A stretch of DNA of 64,000 nt from CAVONV01 sp963697355 (GCA_963697355.1 CAVONV010000004.1:1-64000), one strand, 5' to 3'. Positions 26,428 through 36,154 are shown, counted from the stretch's first letter. Made by a program: numbers and translations. The notes: generated by a model from the sequence alone, not told the origin.

Positions 26428-27245
26428 GCGTAACGGTGAGACGATACAAACGTGGTGGCTGGGAAGTTGATATTCGTACGGTGCTGCCCGATGGAACGAC
26501 ACTCAGGAAACGTTGGAAAGCCCCGGTCAGTTCTAAGTCGGGCGCGAAACGGTGGGGTGAGCATCGGGAGCGCGAGCTCATTCTTGACAAGCAAGCGAAT
26601 GCTGCAGAAGAGCCGCCAGAAACAAGAAGGGAGGTGCCTACACTCGAGGAGTTTGTACCGAGGTTCCTGGAGAGCTACGCGCGAGCAAACCGCCAGAAGC
26701 CGAGTACGGTGTCCTCTAAAGAGTCGATTCTCCGGATCCATCTTGTCCCCTTGCTGGGAACCAAAAAACTCGACGCGATCAGCAACGAAGATGTTCAGAA
26801 GGTCAAGAACCATGTTCACGACCGAGCACCGACGACCGTTAATACAATTCTCACCACGTTGAGTGTCGTGCTGAAGGTTGCGGTCGAATGGGATGTCATC
26901 GGGTCGGTGCCCTGCACCATCAAACTGCTACGCGTGCCGCCGGTGGAAGCCGACTTCCACGACTTCGACGAGTACGAAAGGCTGGTGGAAGCAGCGAAGG
27001 CGGTAGGGCCAAACGCGCACCTTGTCGTTCTTCTTGGTGGCGACGCGGGGCTTCGCTGTGGCGAGATGCTGTCGCTCGAATGGACGGACATCGACTTCTC
27101 CAAACGAATGCTTCATGTGAAGCGTTCCGAGTGGAGGGGAGAGGTGACCGTGCCGAAAGGCGGACGGTCTCGCCGCATTCCAATGACGTCGCGACTCTCA
27201 GCAGCACTTCAGGCGCATCGGCATCGTGAGAGTCGACACCGCTGA
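26424..27245 (+). pseudogene. tyrosine-type site-specific integrase, C-terminally truncated
   Basis: 273 residues, against 350-400 for intact relatives. Present: an N-terminal AP2-like arm-binding part (RRYKRGGWEVDIRTVLPDGT), the SAM-like core-binding domain (EEFVPRFLESYARANRQKPS, ILRIHLVPLLGTKKLDAISN) and the start of the catalytic domain with its first Arg (GDAGLRCGEMLSLEWTDIDF, KGGRSRRIPM). Missing: the H-x-x-R box and the nucleophilic Tyr, because the frame ends at HRHRESRHR. It is therefore unlikely to recombine DNA. It follows the excisionase-like gene and stands 0.6 kb from a tRNA-Leu gene, a usual target class. Confidence 0.8.
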
Positions 27246-27290
27246 AATGTGGAAGCGGACATGATCGAATTCTAGAACCAGAGGGGCGTG

Positions 27291-27548
27291 CTAGACGGGC
27301 CAGAGGTGTCGATTTGCGAACGCCTTTCCAGATCCGGTTTTGAGGTACCGCTCGAAAGCCAATGCTCGCGCTTCATCCTCGAACCAGACGGCCGCATTAA
27401 GTTGCCAGTCTCGGAACTTGCTCGTGTGAGGTGACTTCCCGGAGCTGTGTTCTTTGAGCCGTCTTTTTAAGTTCGACGTGACGCCGACGTACCGCTCGAG
27501 GGGATCCGCCGTACGTTGAAGTAGATAGACAGTATGCTTTGGACTCAT
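27291..27548 (-). CDS. GIY-YIG nuclease family protein
   Basis: 85 residues. The single domain has the variant signature HTVYLLQRTADPLERYVGVT (V-Y-L ... Y-V-G), the Arg in NLKRRLKEHSSG and the Glu in FEDEARALAFERYLKTGSGK. UvrC-like short members such as this are widespread; cellular role unknown, some are linked to mobile DNA. The intact frame and correct length (80-100) argue for a functional gene. Convergent with the truncated integrase. Confidence 0.85.
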   Translation of the reverse strand: MSPKHTVYLLQRTADPLERYVGVTSNLKRRLKEHSSGKSPHTSKFRDWQLNAAVWFEDEARALAFERYLKTGSGKAFANRHLWPV

Positions 27549-27577
27549 AAATGTATGAGACGAGATTGGAGGTCGAA

Positions 27578-27624
27578 GCCCGCCGTCGCTGGTTAAAAAA
27601 AACTCTGAACCAGCTATGGCGGGC
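27578..27624. repeat. palindromic repeat, REP-like, member 1
   Basis: Outer arms GCCCGCC (27578-27584) and GGCGGGC (27618-27624), a three-base internal loop (GTC/TAT), then an inner stem GCTGGTT/AACCAGC around an A-rich loop. Same design as the members at 27630, 27731 and 38225 but with a longer inner stem. Confidence 0.65.
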
Positions 27625-27629
27625 AGCCT

Positions 27630-27658
27630 TCCGACTACGCCCTACAGGCTTCGTCGGA
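27630..27658. repeat. palindromic repeat, REP-like, member 2 (inverted orientation)
   Basis: Outer arms TCCGAC/GTCGGA, internal loop TAC/TTC, inner stem GCC/GGC and loop CTACA. The TAC and TTC strands are swapped relative to members 3 and 4, so this copy is inverted. Confidence 0.65.
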
Positions 27659-27730
27659 CAGGTCGCCCGGAAGTTGGCTTGCCAGCCGTAGGCATTCTTA
27701 TACGATTGGGTGCCACTTACTTGAGGTGGG

Positions 27731-27758
27731 GCCCGCCTTCGCCAAGGCTACGGCGGGC
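27731..27758. repeat. palindromic repeat, REP-like, member 3
   Basis: GCCCGCC, TTC, GCC, AA, GGC, TAC, GGCGGGC in order: a stem with a symmetrical TTC/TAC internal loop and a two-base AA loop. The 38225 member has the same layout with compensating base changes. The surrounding 27660-27800 also carries near-repeats of GGCTTGCCA-CCGTAG. Confidence 0.7.
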
Positions 27759-27828
27759 AACCTCCGCCCGAGATGGCTGGCTTGCCAACCGTAGCTCGAC
27801 GCACTAAATGCATCTGTCGAGCGGAGGT

Positions 27829-27915
27829 TGGTGCCGAAGGGGGGATTCGAACCCCCACTCCCGTAAGAGAACTGCGCCCTGAACGCAGCGCGTCTGCCAG
27901 TTCCGCCACTTCGGC
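27829..27915 (-). tRNA. tRNA-Leu (anticodon CAG), CCA encoded
   Basis: On the minus strand the acceptor stem GCCGAAG (27915-27909) pairs with CTTCGGC, followed by A and an encoded CCA. The anticodon arm is CTGCG-TTCAGGG-CGCAG with CAG in the loop. A long variable arm (TTACGGGAG region) and GGTTCGAATCC in the T arm fit a class II leucine tRNA. No attachment-site duplicate of its 3' end was noticed. Confidence 0.95.
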
Positions 27916-28013
27916 ACCCGTGATGGAGTGGGCATCAATAATAGAGAGCACTAGAGATATTGTCAACTTGAGGTAGCATACCCGTGCTAGCATAGGCGCC
28001 ACGAGGTAAATCT

Positions 28014-30267
28014 ATGAGAGAAGGTGAGATACGGGAGCGGGTGCATGAGCTATTGCTCGGTCTGAAGCGCCCTGCGACCCAGAAGGATTTGCTCAAGCTA
28101 CTCCGGGCCAAGGCCGAAGCGCGGGTCGAGGCAAAGCGGGTCCTCGAAAAGATGATCTCCTGAGGGAAGACTCGCTCGAACGCGCTCCGGCCGTTTAGGT
28201 TTGCCGGAAAAAATGAATCTCGTTGCAGGTCGCCTGGAAACCAAGTCCGGTGGTTTCGGTTTCGTGAGGCCGGACCTCGCGAGCTGGAAGGACATTTACG
28301 TTGCCGGCGCCGATCTGGGCGACGCGCTCCATGGCGATCGTGTGCTCGTGGCAATTGAGCGCAAAGGGCGAGGCGGGAAGATGGAGGGCCGGATCGTTGA
28401 AGTCCTCGACCGTGCCCACACACAGATCGTCGGGCGGTTCGAAAAGGACCATGAGGGAAGCCGCGTCATTCCTTTCGATCCGCGGATGCTTCACGAAATC
28501 TTCATTGCGTCCGGGGAAGAGGGAGGTGCCGAAGTCGGGGAACTGGTCGTCGCGGAGTTCCTCCGATATCCCGGAAGATTCCGCGCACCTTCAGGCCGGA
28601 TCGTGAAGGTTCTCGGAAAGGTCGATGACCCAGGGGTCGATGTGGCGATCATGATCGCCAAGTTCGAGATACCGGAGTCGTTCCCGGAAGAAGTGCTTCG
28701 CGAAGCGGAGCTCATCCCCGCCGAGGTCGACCCGGCATCGCTTGAAGGCCGCACCGACTTTCGTGACCAATCTATCGTCACCATCGACGGCGAAACGGCA
28801 AAGGACTTCGATGACGCCGTTCGGGTCGAGCGACTATCCAATGGCAATTTTCTTCTCGGCGTCCACATCGCGGATGTCGGCCACTACGTCAAAGAGGACT
28901 CGCGTCTCGATGAGGAGGCGCTCGAGCGTGGCAACTCCGTTTATTTCCCCGAGCGCGCCGTTCCTATGCTCCCGGAGAAGCTATCGAACGGAATCTGCAG
29001 TCTCAATCCTGGGGTCGATCGGTTGGTGCAGTCGGTCTTGATCGAAATCAGCCCGAAGGGGCGCATCGTAAACTATGACTTTCACGATGGGATCATCCGA
29101 AGTGCCGCCAGGATGACCTACAAGAACGTCTGGGCGATTCTGGAAGACCGCGATCCCGATACCTGTCGACAATACGAGCACCTAGTACCGCTTTTCGAAA
29201 ACATGCGGGAGCTCTACTCGATTCTTCGTCAACGAAGGCACAAGAGAGGGTCCATTGATTTCGATCTACCGGAGCCCGAGATCCTCCTCGATGTCGAAGG
29301 TGTGATGACGGGAGTGATAGCGGCGGAACGCAATGTGGCGCATCGGATCATCGAAGAGTTCATGTTGATTGCCAACGAACTCGTAGCGAGTCACTTGGCA
29401 CAGTTAGACGTTCCTAGCTTGTATCGCGTACATGATCCCCCGGAAGATGACAAAGTGGAGGAGTTCGAAGAGCTCGTTGCCAACTTCGGATACCGTCTTC
29501 GTGCAAGCAATGAAAAGCTCAAGCCGAAGAGCTTTCAGAAACTTCTCGAGAGGGTCGAAGGGCAGCCGGAGGAGCGGTTCGTTTCCTATCTGATGCTCCG
29601 CACCATGAAGCGGGCTCTCTACTCTTCAGATAACTCCGGTCACTATGCGCTGGCGGCTCCTATCTATGCCCATTTCACGTCGCCCATTCGTCGTTACCCT
29701 GATCTCGTCGTTCATCGATTGCTGCGCGATGTGCGCCATCGAGGGATGCCGTCCGATGAAAAACGCGAGGAGCGTGAGGCGCGACTTCCCGCCGTTGCAG
29801 AGCAGGCCTCCATGACCGAACGACGGGCCGAGGATGCGGAAAGAGAGCTCGTGGAGTGGAAGAAAGTCCGTTTCATGAAGGATAAGGTCGGAGAGGTCTT
29901 CAACGGATTCGTCACCGGGGTGATGCCCTTCGGCCTGTTCGTGGAGCTCGAGGAGTTTTTCGTCGAAGGCCTGGTCCACATTAGTGCACTCGCAGATGAC
30001 TACTACAACTTCAGCGAGAAGGCTCACACGCTTCGAGGAGAGTCGACGGGGAAAGTGTTCCGGCTGGGTGACCGCCTCGAGGCCAAAGTTGTTCGGGTGG
30101 ACATCGAAGCGCGCCAGATCGATCTCGTGGTTGAGGGCGCTCTCTCGCGGTCGGTGCCCGTGTCAGGTCCGATAGCCAAACCAGGAAAAGGCAAAGAGAA
30201 GGGCCAGAAGAAAGACAAACGCAAGGACAAAGGAAAGGCCTCGCGCGGGAAGAGAAAGCGGCGTTGA
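28014..30267 (+). pseudogene. rnr: ribonuclease R (VacB/RNase II family), +1 frameshift after the winged helix
   Basis: 3'-5' exoribonuclease that degrades structured RNA. ATG 28014 starts a short N-terminal winged helix (RPATQKDLLKLLRAKAEARV, RVLEKMIS) that hits TGA at 28161-28163. Removing one T there restores SEGRLARTRSGRLGLPEKMN and the rest: cold-shock domains, RNB catalytic domain with the Asp cluster AKDFDDAVRVE and HIADVGHYV, HFTSPIRRYPDLVVHRLLRD, a C-terminal S1 domain (GEVFNGFVTGVMPFGLFVEL) and a Lys-rich tail. A start at TTG 28201 would give a 688-residue enzyme lacking the winged helix. An extra base at 28159-28161, real or artefactual, is the only defect. Confidence 0.85.
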
Positions 30268-30304
30268 GGCGGTTGTTGAAAGTGAACAGCGAGCTGTAAT
30301 ACTG

Positions 30305-30320
30305 TTAAATTCCGTTTAAC
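30305..30320 (+). promoter_or_regulatory. possible Pho-type direct repeat upstream of phoB
   Basis: TTAAA (30305-30309) and TTAAC (30316-30320) start 11 bases apart, the spacing seen upstream of the TonB receptor and beta-helix genes. The same bases also form the inverted repeat GTTAAA/TTTAAC. It is 172 bases before phoB, which is rather far. The remaining 30268-30491 stretch shows nothing else clear. Confidence 0.4.
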
Positions 30321-30491
30321 AAGGCGGGCAACAAGGCACTGCACGTGACGAGGAAAGATACCCTTAGTTGTTGTCTCGTGGCCATTTCCGGTGTCGTGGT
30401 CGAGCGTTCATGGCTGGTAACACCCCGATGACCAGGGTTGCGCATCCGTAAGATCTTGGTTTAACTTGACCCGCTTTCAGGATGGGGGCAT

Positions 30492-31187
30492 ATGAAGCGT
30501 ATCCAAGTCATTGAAGACGACCCGGATATTGTCGAGCTCTTGCGCTACAACTTGGCGCAGGAAGGATATCAAGTCAGCGCCAGTGGTGATGGGGTTAGCG
30601 GCCTGGCACAATTGAAAAAAGCACCACCGGATCTTCTCGTGTTGGATCTGATGTTGCCCAAGCTCTCCGGACTCGAAATCTGCAAAGAGATCCGTCGAGA
30701 TCGACAATTGGAAAGAATGCCCATCATCATGCTCACCGCGCGTGGAGAAGAGGCTGACCGAGTATCTGGTCTGGAGCTAGGCGCGGACGACTATGTTACA
30801 AAGCCTTTCAGCCCGCGAGAGTTCGTGGCCCGAGTCAAGGCGCTACTACGACGGACGGAACCCGTCAGCCAGCCCGAACGACCGATTCAGGTCGGTCCTC
30901 TGTTTATTGATCCCGGGGCATTCCGCGTGACGAAAGATGGAGACAACCTGTCGCTGACGGCGTTGGAGTTTCGGCTTCTCTATTTTTTGGCCGCCCGTCC
31001 GAATCGCGTGTTCTCCCGTGATCGCCTGCTGGATGCCGTTTGGGGCTCGGATCGCTATGTCACTCCTCGGAGCGTGGACGTCTATGTTCGGCGTCTGAGG
31101 GAAAAAGTCGAGACAAATCCTGACAAGCCGGTCTTTCTCAAAACAATGAGAGGGGCCGGCTACATGTTTGAGAACGTTGCGGCCTAG
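30492..31187 (+). CDS. phoB: PhoB-type phosphate regulon response regulator
   Basis: 231 residues. Receiver domain 1-120: acidic pocket EDDPD, phospho-acceptor Asp in LLVLDLMLPKLSG (about residue 53), Thr in IIMLTARGEE and Lys in DYVTKPFSPREF. C-terminal OmpR/PhoB winged helix: LTALEFRLLYFLAARPNRVF, SRDRLLDAVWGSD and RSVDVYVRRLREKVE. RLLYFLAARP and YVTPRSVDVYVRRLR closely follow PhoB. ATG 30492 follows a G-rich GGGGG site. Overlaps phoR by 20 bases, so the two form an operon. Likely activator of the repeats before 33154, 36155 and 40282. Confidence 0.9.
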   Translation: MKRIQVIEDDPDIVELLRYNLAQEGYQVSASGDGVSGLAQLKKAPPDLLVLDLMLPKLSGLEICKEIRRDRQLERMPIIMLTARGEEADRVSGLELGADDYVTKPFSPREFVARVKALLRRTEPVSQPERPIQVGPLFIDPGAFRVTKDGDNLSLTALEFRLLYFLAARPNRVFSRDRLLDAVWGSDRYVTPRSVDVYVRRLREKVETNPDKPVFLKTMRGAGYMFENVAA

Positions 31188-32931
31188 ACTTTTTTGGAAG
31201 ATAGGTCTTCCCTTCCTCCTCCTACTGCTCGTGGTCCTGGCGGCGGTGTATTTCTACACGGCCCGAGTGCTCGATGACTACTTCCTTGAAGCGGCATTCG
31301 AGCAATTGGATTCGCTCGGGCGGCTCGTCGAGAGTCGACCTCCGCCGATGAATGATCCCGCCGCGCTCCAAGAGTGGGCGGAGTGGATGGCAGAGACGGG
31401 TGCCCGTGCCACGGTCGTTCGATCAGACGGGCAAGTAATGGCCGATTCCCATGAGAATCCTACTCGAATGGAGAACCACGCCGATCGCCCCGAAATCGTC
31501 GAGGCCTTTGCGGAGGGACGCGGACGCACCACCCGTTACAGCGACACGGTGAAGCGGGATCTCGTCTACCTGGCCCTACGACATCAACCAGGTGATGGTC
31601 GCTCCGTAGTGCTTCGATTGGCTTGGCCCCTCGAAAGAGTCAACGAGGCCATTGCTCGAGTGTTGCGTCCTGTTGGAGCCGTCTCACTCGTGGCGCTGTT
31701 GCTGGGCGGCGTGTTCTCCTTGCTCTTCTCTAGAGCTCTTTCAATGCGGGTACAAAAGCTGAAAGAGTTCTCGCGCCGGGTGGCCGAGGGGGACTTTCGA
31801 CCATTGAAGGTTGCAGACGAGGGAGACGAGCTGGTGGAGCTGGCCCGTGCCCTCAGCGAAACGGCGACCCGCCTCGATGAGACCATCCGGACACTGAAGG
31901 ACGAGCGAAACCAGTCGGCCGCCATCCTGGGCAGCATGTCTGTGGGTGTCGTTGTCGTTGGGCCGGACCAAAGAATTATCTTCTGCAATCAAGCTTTTTT
32001 CGATAGCCTCGCACTGAGTGATGCGCCGTCGGAAGGGAAACCTCTCGTCGAGGTCACAAGCCAACCCGAGCTTCCCAAGCTCATCCATGCGGCCTTGTCC
32101 ACGGGAGAGGTCGTACAAAGTGAGCTCGAAGCGGCTACGCCCCGGCTCCGTCATTTCCAAGTGAGGGTGGCCCCTATCCGAGCCGACAGTTCGAGTGCCG
32201 CGGTCCTGGTACTACATGACATCACTGAGATCCGTCGGGTCGAGCGCGTACGCAGGGACTTCGTCGACAATGTCTCTCATGAATTCAAGACACCACTAAC
32301 CGCCATACAAGGATTTGCCGAGACATTGCTTAGTGGTGCTTTGGAGGACCCAAAGAACAGCCGCCTTTTCTTGGAGATCATCAGCGACCATGCCGTCCGC
32401 CTGAGTCAGCTCACCAACGAGCTCCTCAAGCTTTCTCAGATCGAGACCGGTCGCTTGGAGCTCAATCTTCGACCGCTGGCTGTCCCCGATCTTGTGGATG
32501 CCTGTGTGGAAACGGCGAGAATCAAAGCGGCGCCCAAGGGGTTGTCTCTCGACAATCAATGTGCCGCCGATCTTCCCCGTGTTCGAGCCGACCGACAGTA
32601 TCTGAGAGAAGTACTTCAAAACCTGCTGGATAATGCCATTCGGTATACGCCTTCCGGAGGGAAGGTGACGATTAGCGCGAAATCAAACGGCGATATGGTG
32701 CAGATCAGCGTTGCCGACACCGGGGTGGGTATTCTCCATGACGAACAACAGCGCATCTTCGAACGGTTCTATCGCACGGAAGCGGCGCGCATGTTGGAGA
32801 CGAGTGGGACCGGTCTTGGTCTCGCCATTGCCAAACACCTCATCGAAGCCCACAAAGGACGTATCGAGGTCGAGTCCGAGGTTGGCAAGGGTTCGGTTTT
32901 CTCTGTTTACGTGCCCATCATTACCACCTGA
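31168..32931 (+). CDS. phoR: PhoR-type sensor histidine kinase
   Basis: 587 residues. Two membrane helices (about 10-28 and 168-190) enclose a periplasmic sensor region of about 140 residues. HAMP (SMRVQKLKEFSRRVAEGDFR), PAS (about 250-350, AILGSMSVGVVVVGPDQRII), then HisKA with the phosphorylated His in RRDFVDNVSHEFKTPLTAIQ and HATPase_c (N box LQNLLDNAIRYTPSGG, G1 VADTGVGI, F box, G2 GTGLGLAIAKHLIEAH). The TTG start at 31168 overlaps phoB by 20 bases; a start slightly downstream is possible. Order and layout are as in PhoBR systems of Gram-negative bacteria; phosphate sensing is inferred. No pstSCAB or phoU is in the window. Confidence 0.88.
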   Translation: MRTLRPRLFWKIGLPFLLLLLVVLAAVYFYTARVLDDYFLEAAFEQLDSLGRLVESRPPPMNDPAALQEWAEWMAETGARATVVRSDGQVMADSHENPTRMENHADRPEIVEAFAEGRGRTTRYSDTVKRDLVYLALRHQPGDGRSVVLRLAWPLERVNEAIARVLRPVGAVSLVALLLGGVFSLLFSRALSMRVQKLKEFSRRVAEGDFRPLKVADEGDELVELARALSETATRLDETIRTLKDERNQSAAILGSMSVGVVVVGPDQRIIFCNQAFFDSLALSDAPSEGKPLVEVTSQPELPKLIHAALSTGEVVQSELEAATPRLRHFQVRVAPIRADSSSAAVLVLHDITEIRRVERVRRDFVDNVSHEFKTPLTAIQGFAETLLSGALEDPKNSRLFLEIISDHAVRLSQLTNELLKLSQIETGRLELNLRPLAVPDLVDACVETARIKAAPKGLSLDNQCAADLPRVRADRQYLREVLQNLLDNAIRYTPSGGKVTISAKSNGDMVQISVADTGVGILHDEQQRIFERFYRTEAARMLETSGTGLGLAIAKHLIEAHKGRIEVESEVGKGSVFSVYVPIITT

Positions 32932-32975
32932 CCTTCATTGACCTGTCCGTAACAATGTAACCCCGTTTTTACTTG

Positions 32976-33044
32976 GAGCTCTCTTTTACCGAGCTAAGTC
33001 TCGCAACACAACGAGTTGTGAAGACCTCGTCGCGGCGAGAGCTC
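32976..33044. repeat. nested inverted repeats between phoR and the TonB gene
   Basis: GAGCTCTC (32976-32983) and GAGAGCTC (33037-33044) are exact reverse complements. Inside lies a second hairpin CACAAC/GTTGTG (33007-33012 and 33015-33020). No T-run follows, so it is not a classical terminator; it ends three bases before the Pho-type repeats. Confidence 0.55.
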
Positions 33045-33046
33045 TA

Positions 33047-33073
33047 TTAACGGAATATTAACTCTGTGTTCAT
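33047..33073 (+). promoter_or_regulatory. three 11-bp spaced Pho-type repeats upstream of the TonB receptor
   Basis: TTAAC (33047), TTAAC (33058) and TTCAT (33069) begin exactly 11 bases apart, one helical turn. PhoB and PhoP-type regulators bind 11-bp-spaced direct repeats; TTAACA is the Bacillus PhoP consensus. The array is about 80 bases ahead of ATG 33154. Confidence 0.65.
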
Positions 33074-33153
33074 CAGAGCTAAACGGCGGATGGGGATAAA
33101 GACAAGTTCAATTTTGCGAATAGATGAGGACTACTGCAAGGAGTCATTAGACC

Positions 33154-35961
33154 ATGAAAACCAGAACAGCCCTTTTGTGCTTGTTTCTTGGTGTTTTGTT
33201 GATAGCCCCCCCCCTGTGGGCGCAGAGCAAAGGGAAAGTTATCGGTACGGTCATCGATGAGTACAACGGCATGACGTTGCCCATGTGCCCGGTCGAGGTG
33301 GTGGGTACCGAAACCGTCGCCTTCACGGAAATGGACGGCAAGTATGTGTTAGAGCTGGAACCCGGTTCCTACGAGATCAAGGTGACCTTTCCGGCGTACG
33401 AGGAAAAGGTCGTCCCCGTCGAGGTTGTCGCGGGCGAAGCGCAAACAGTGGATATTGTCCTGGGTTTGGTCCGTTTCAAAGAAGAAGTCCTTGTGACCGC
33501 CGAGGCCGCGACGCCGGAGCTTTTTACCTCCGAGGCGCAGATGGTGGAGCGGAAGAAGGCTTCGGTGATTGCCGATAATCTGGCGCGGGAAGAAATGACG
33601 AAAAATGCGGACTCGAGTGCCGCTTCGGCGGTCGAGCGCGTCACGGGACTCTCGGTCGTCGATAATCAGTACGTGTTCGTGAGAGGCCTTGGAGAGCGCT
33701 ATAGCAACACCCTCCTCAATGGAGCGGTGATGCCGACGACGGAACCGGATAAGAAAGTCGTTCCCCTCGATCTCTTTCCTGCGAGCCTTCTCGATAGTAT
33801 CCAAGTCATCAAGTCCTACACGCCCGATAAGCCCGCTGATTTTTCAGGTGGATTGGTTCAAATCGAATCTCGCAATTTCCCGGAAAGCCGTGCTCTCAAT
33901 TTCGGACTGTCGATGGGCAGCAACAGCCGGACGACGATGGAACCCTATTTGACCTATCCCGGGGGCTCCAGTGACTGGATCGGATTCGATGACGGAACAC
34001 GTGCTCTACCCAGCGTCATTCCCGATGAAAAAGTCGTGCGAGGGACGCCCTTGATCCCGGGCAGGGGATTCAGCCCCGAAGAAATGGAGACGTTCGGGAG
34101 GTCCTTTGCCAATGTTTGGGAGCCCCGTCCCGGCAACTCGGCGAACCCTAACCAGTCCTATTCGATGGTTTGGGGGGATAGCGGTGAGAAACTTGGCGGC
34201 ATCGTCAGCCTCTCCTATAAAACCGGTAATCAGTTCGTCGAGGAAGAAAGAAACTTCTATAAGGTTTCTAGTGACGAGATTGCTCTCCAGAACGAATACG
34301 ATTTCAAGGTCAGCACCAACAAGACTCAACTCGGTGTGGTCGGTAACCTCGCGTACCATTTCTCGCCTACGAATCGAATCTCGTGGGAGAATTTCTATTC
34401 TCACAACAGTAAGAACGAGACCCGCGTATTCGAAGGATTCAACAGCGATATCCGAACGGACATCCGAAACAGCCGCCTGTACTGGATTGAGGAGGGGCTC
34501 TTCTCGACTAAGATCTCGGGTCAACACTTCCTACCGGCTTTGTCCAATAGTCAACTCGATTGGCGCTTCAACTATTCCCGAGCCAACCGGGACGAACCGG
34601 ATTTGAGGGAGGTCCTCTATGAGTACCGCACCTCGAGCGACAAATTCGTGCTTGCCGACGAATCACAGAGTGGCTTTCGCATGTTCAACGGCTTGGACGA
34701 CAACGTCTATGACCTCGCGGCCGACTGGAGTACGTTCACCACGCAGTGGAACGGCCTTCCGACCATGGTGAAGTTTGGGGCCCAAGTCACGGATCGGGGC
34801 CGGGATTTTGCTTCTCGACGATTCCGCTTCTCGCCGCGGAACACGATCGGAGTCGATTTGTCACAACCCCCGGAGGTGCTTTTCAGTGAGGCGAATCTCA
34901 GCGGATCGAATCCGGTCTTCGAGTTGAATGAAGAAACGCGGAATACCGATGCTTACACGGCCGGCCAGCAGATCTTTGCAGGGTATGGGATGGTCGATCT
35001 CCCTTTGTCCGATGACTGGCGATTCGTGGGCGGTGTGAGGATCGAGAATTCCCAACAAAACGTTACAACCGTCGATCCGTTCAATCCCGAAAGATCGCCC
35101 ATCGAGTCGGGTCTCGACGATACCGACATCCTGCCGGGCCTCAACGTGGTTTACCGTCTCAACGACGCGATGAATCTGCGGAGCGGCTTCAGCCAGACGG
35201 TGAACCGCCCTGAGTTTCGTGAGTTGGCGCCTTTCGAGTTCACGGATGTAGTGGGTGGACGTGCCGTGGTAGGAAATCCGGATCTGAAGAGGGCCCTCAT
35301 CCAAAACGCCGATGTGCGCTGGGAATGGTTCCCTAGCGGTAGCGAAGTGGTTGCGGCGAGCTTCTTCTACAAAAACTTCAACGATCCCATCGAACGCGTC
35401 GTACAAGCTACCTCTCAGCTTCGGACCTCCTTTCAAAACGCCCAGGGTGCCGTCAACAAGGGCATCGAGCTAGAGGTCAGGAAAAACATGGGGCAGTGGT
35501 TTTTTGGCGCGGCCAACTATACCTTCGTTGACTCCGCTATCGAGCTCGAGAGAGGAACGGCCCAAGTGCAAACCTCTCTCGACCGACCCTTGGCTGGGCA
35601 GTCAAAGAACGTCTTCAACGGGATTTTCGAGTTCCATATACCCGAAGGGAGAAGCATAAGCAGCGGAGGCGTCATCCGTTCTGAAGGTTATTTCCTCGGC
35701 GGATTGTCAGTCCGACTCCTCTACAACTTCCACGGGGATCGGATCACTGACGTGGGTTCGTTAGGGCTTCCCGATATCATTGAAGAAGGCCGCAGTCGAC
35801 TCGATATCGTTGCCCTCTATCGATGGAACCAGATCGTCTTCCGGTTCTCCGCCGACAACTTGAACGATCCCGAACACCTTTACACACAAGGCGGTGAGCT
35901 GCAGAGACGGTTCAAGTTTGGACGGACCTACACATTTTCTCTCGGATACGCCGTCTTCTAG
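33154..35961 (+). CDS. TonB-dependent outer-membrane receptor
   Basis: 935 residues. Signal peptide (LLCLFLGVLLIAPPLWA), then a carboxypeptidase-regulatory-like domain of about 80 residues (IGTVIDEYNGMTLPMCPVEV, YEIKVTFPAYEEKVVPVEV). The plug domain follows (SSAASAVERVTGLSVVDNQY, VFVRGLGERYSNTLLNGAVM, DLFPASLLDSIQVIKSYTPD) and the 22-strand barrel with terminal aromatic YTFSLGYAVF. SusC-like regulatory domain plus plug suggests uptake of organic compounds rather than siderophores. Its upstream Pho-type repeats and neighbours (phoBR, beta-helix protein) suggest a role in acquiring a phosphorus source; inference only. AAGGAG lies upstream of ATG. Confidence 0.88.
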   Translation: MKTRTALLCLFLGVLLIAPPLWAQSKGKVIGTVIDEYNGMTLPMCPVEVVGTETVAFTEMDGKYVLELEPGSYEIKVTFPAYEEKVVPVEVVAGEAQTVDIVLGLVRFKEEVLVTAEAATPELFTSEAQMVERKKASVIADNLAREEMTKNADSSAASAVERVTGLSVVDNQYVFVRGLGERYSNTLLNGAVMPTTEPDKKVVPLDLFPASLLDSIQVIKSYTPDKPADFSGGLVQIESRNFPESRALNFGLSMGSNSRTTMEPYLTYPGGSSDWIGFDDGTRALPSVIPDEKVVRGTPLIPGRGFSPEEMETFGRSFANVWEPRPGNSANPNQSYSMVWGDSGEKLGGIVSLSYKTGNQFVEEERNFYKVSSDEIALQNEYDFKVSTNKTQLGVVGNLAYHFSPTNRISWENFYSHNSKNETRVFEGFNSDIRTDIRNSRLYWIEEGLFSTKISGQHFLPALSNSQLDWRFNYSRANRDEPDLREVLYEYRTSSDKFVLADESQSGFRMFNGLDDNVYDLAADWSTFTTQWNGLPTMVKFGAQVTDRGRDFASRRFRFSPRNTIGVDLSQPPEVLFSEANLSGSNPVFELNEETRNTDAYTAGQQIFAGYGMVDLPLSDDWRFVGGVRIENSQQNVTTVDPFNPERSPIESGLDDTDILPGLNVVYRLNDAMNLRSGFSQTVNRPEFRELAPFEFTDVVGGRAVVGNPDLKRALIQNADVRWEWFPSGSEVVAASFFYKNFNDPIERVVQATSQLRTSFQNAQGAVNKGIELEVRKNMGQWFFGAANYTFVDSAIELERGTAQVQTSLDRPLAGQSKNVFNGIFEFHIPEGRSISSGGVIRSEGYFLGGLSVRLLYNFHGDRITDVGSLGLPDIIEEGRSRLDIVALYRWNQIVFRFSADNLNDPEHLYTQGGELQRRFKFGRTYTFSLGYAVF

Positions 35962-36034
35962 CGGCCATCTGCGTAAATGGCAAGGAGTGCTTGCGCTTGA
36001 TTGGCGTCGTAAGAACCGAATCACGAAGGATGTC

Positions 36035-36061
36035 TTAACCTGATGTTCACAGCTCCTTAAC
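36035..36061 (+). promoter_or_regulatory. three 11-bp spaced Pho-type repeats upstream of the beta-helix gene
   Basis: TTAAC (36035), TTCAC (36046) and TTAAC (36057) start exactly 11 bases apart. The array is 94 bases ahead of ATG 36155. Same sequence and spacing as at 33047-33073. Confidence 0.65.
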
Positions 36062-36154
36062 GATACTGTGATTGCGTTCCCTTATAAATGCTCGTATGTG
36101 CTGTTGAACGCGCAAAGGGCCGGATATGAAAGGACCAACTAGTTGGGAGGAAAG

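Noticed and set aside
27566..27800. CRISPR-like array in the repeat-rich stretch
   Set aside because: Units are palindromic, unevenly spaced and of different orientation; no regular spacers.
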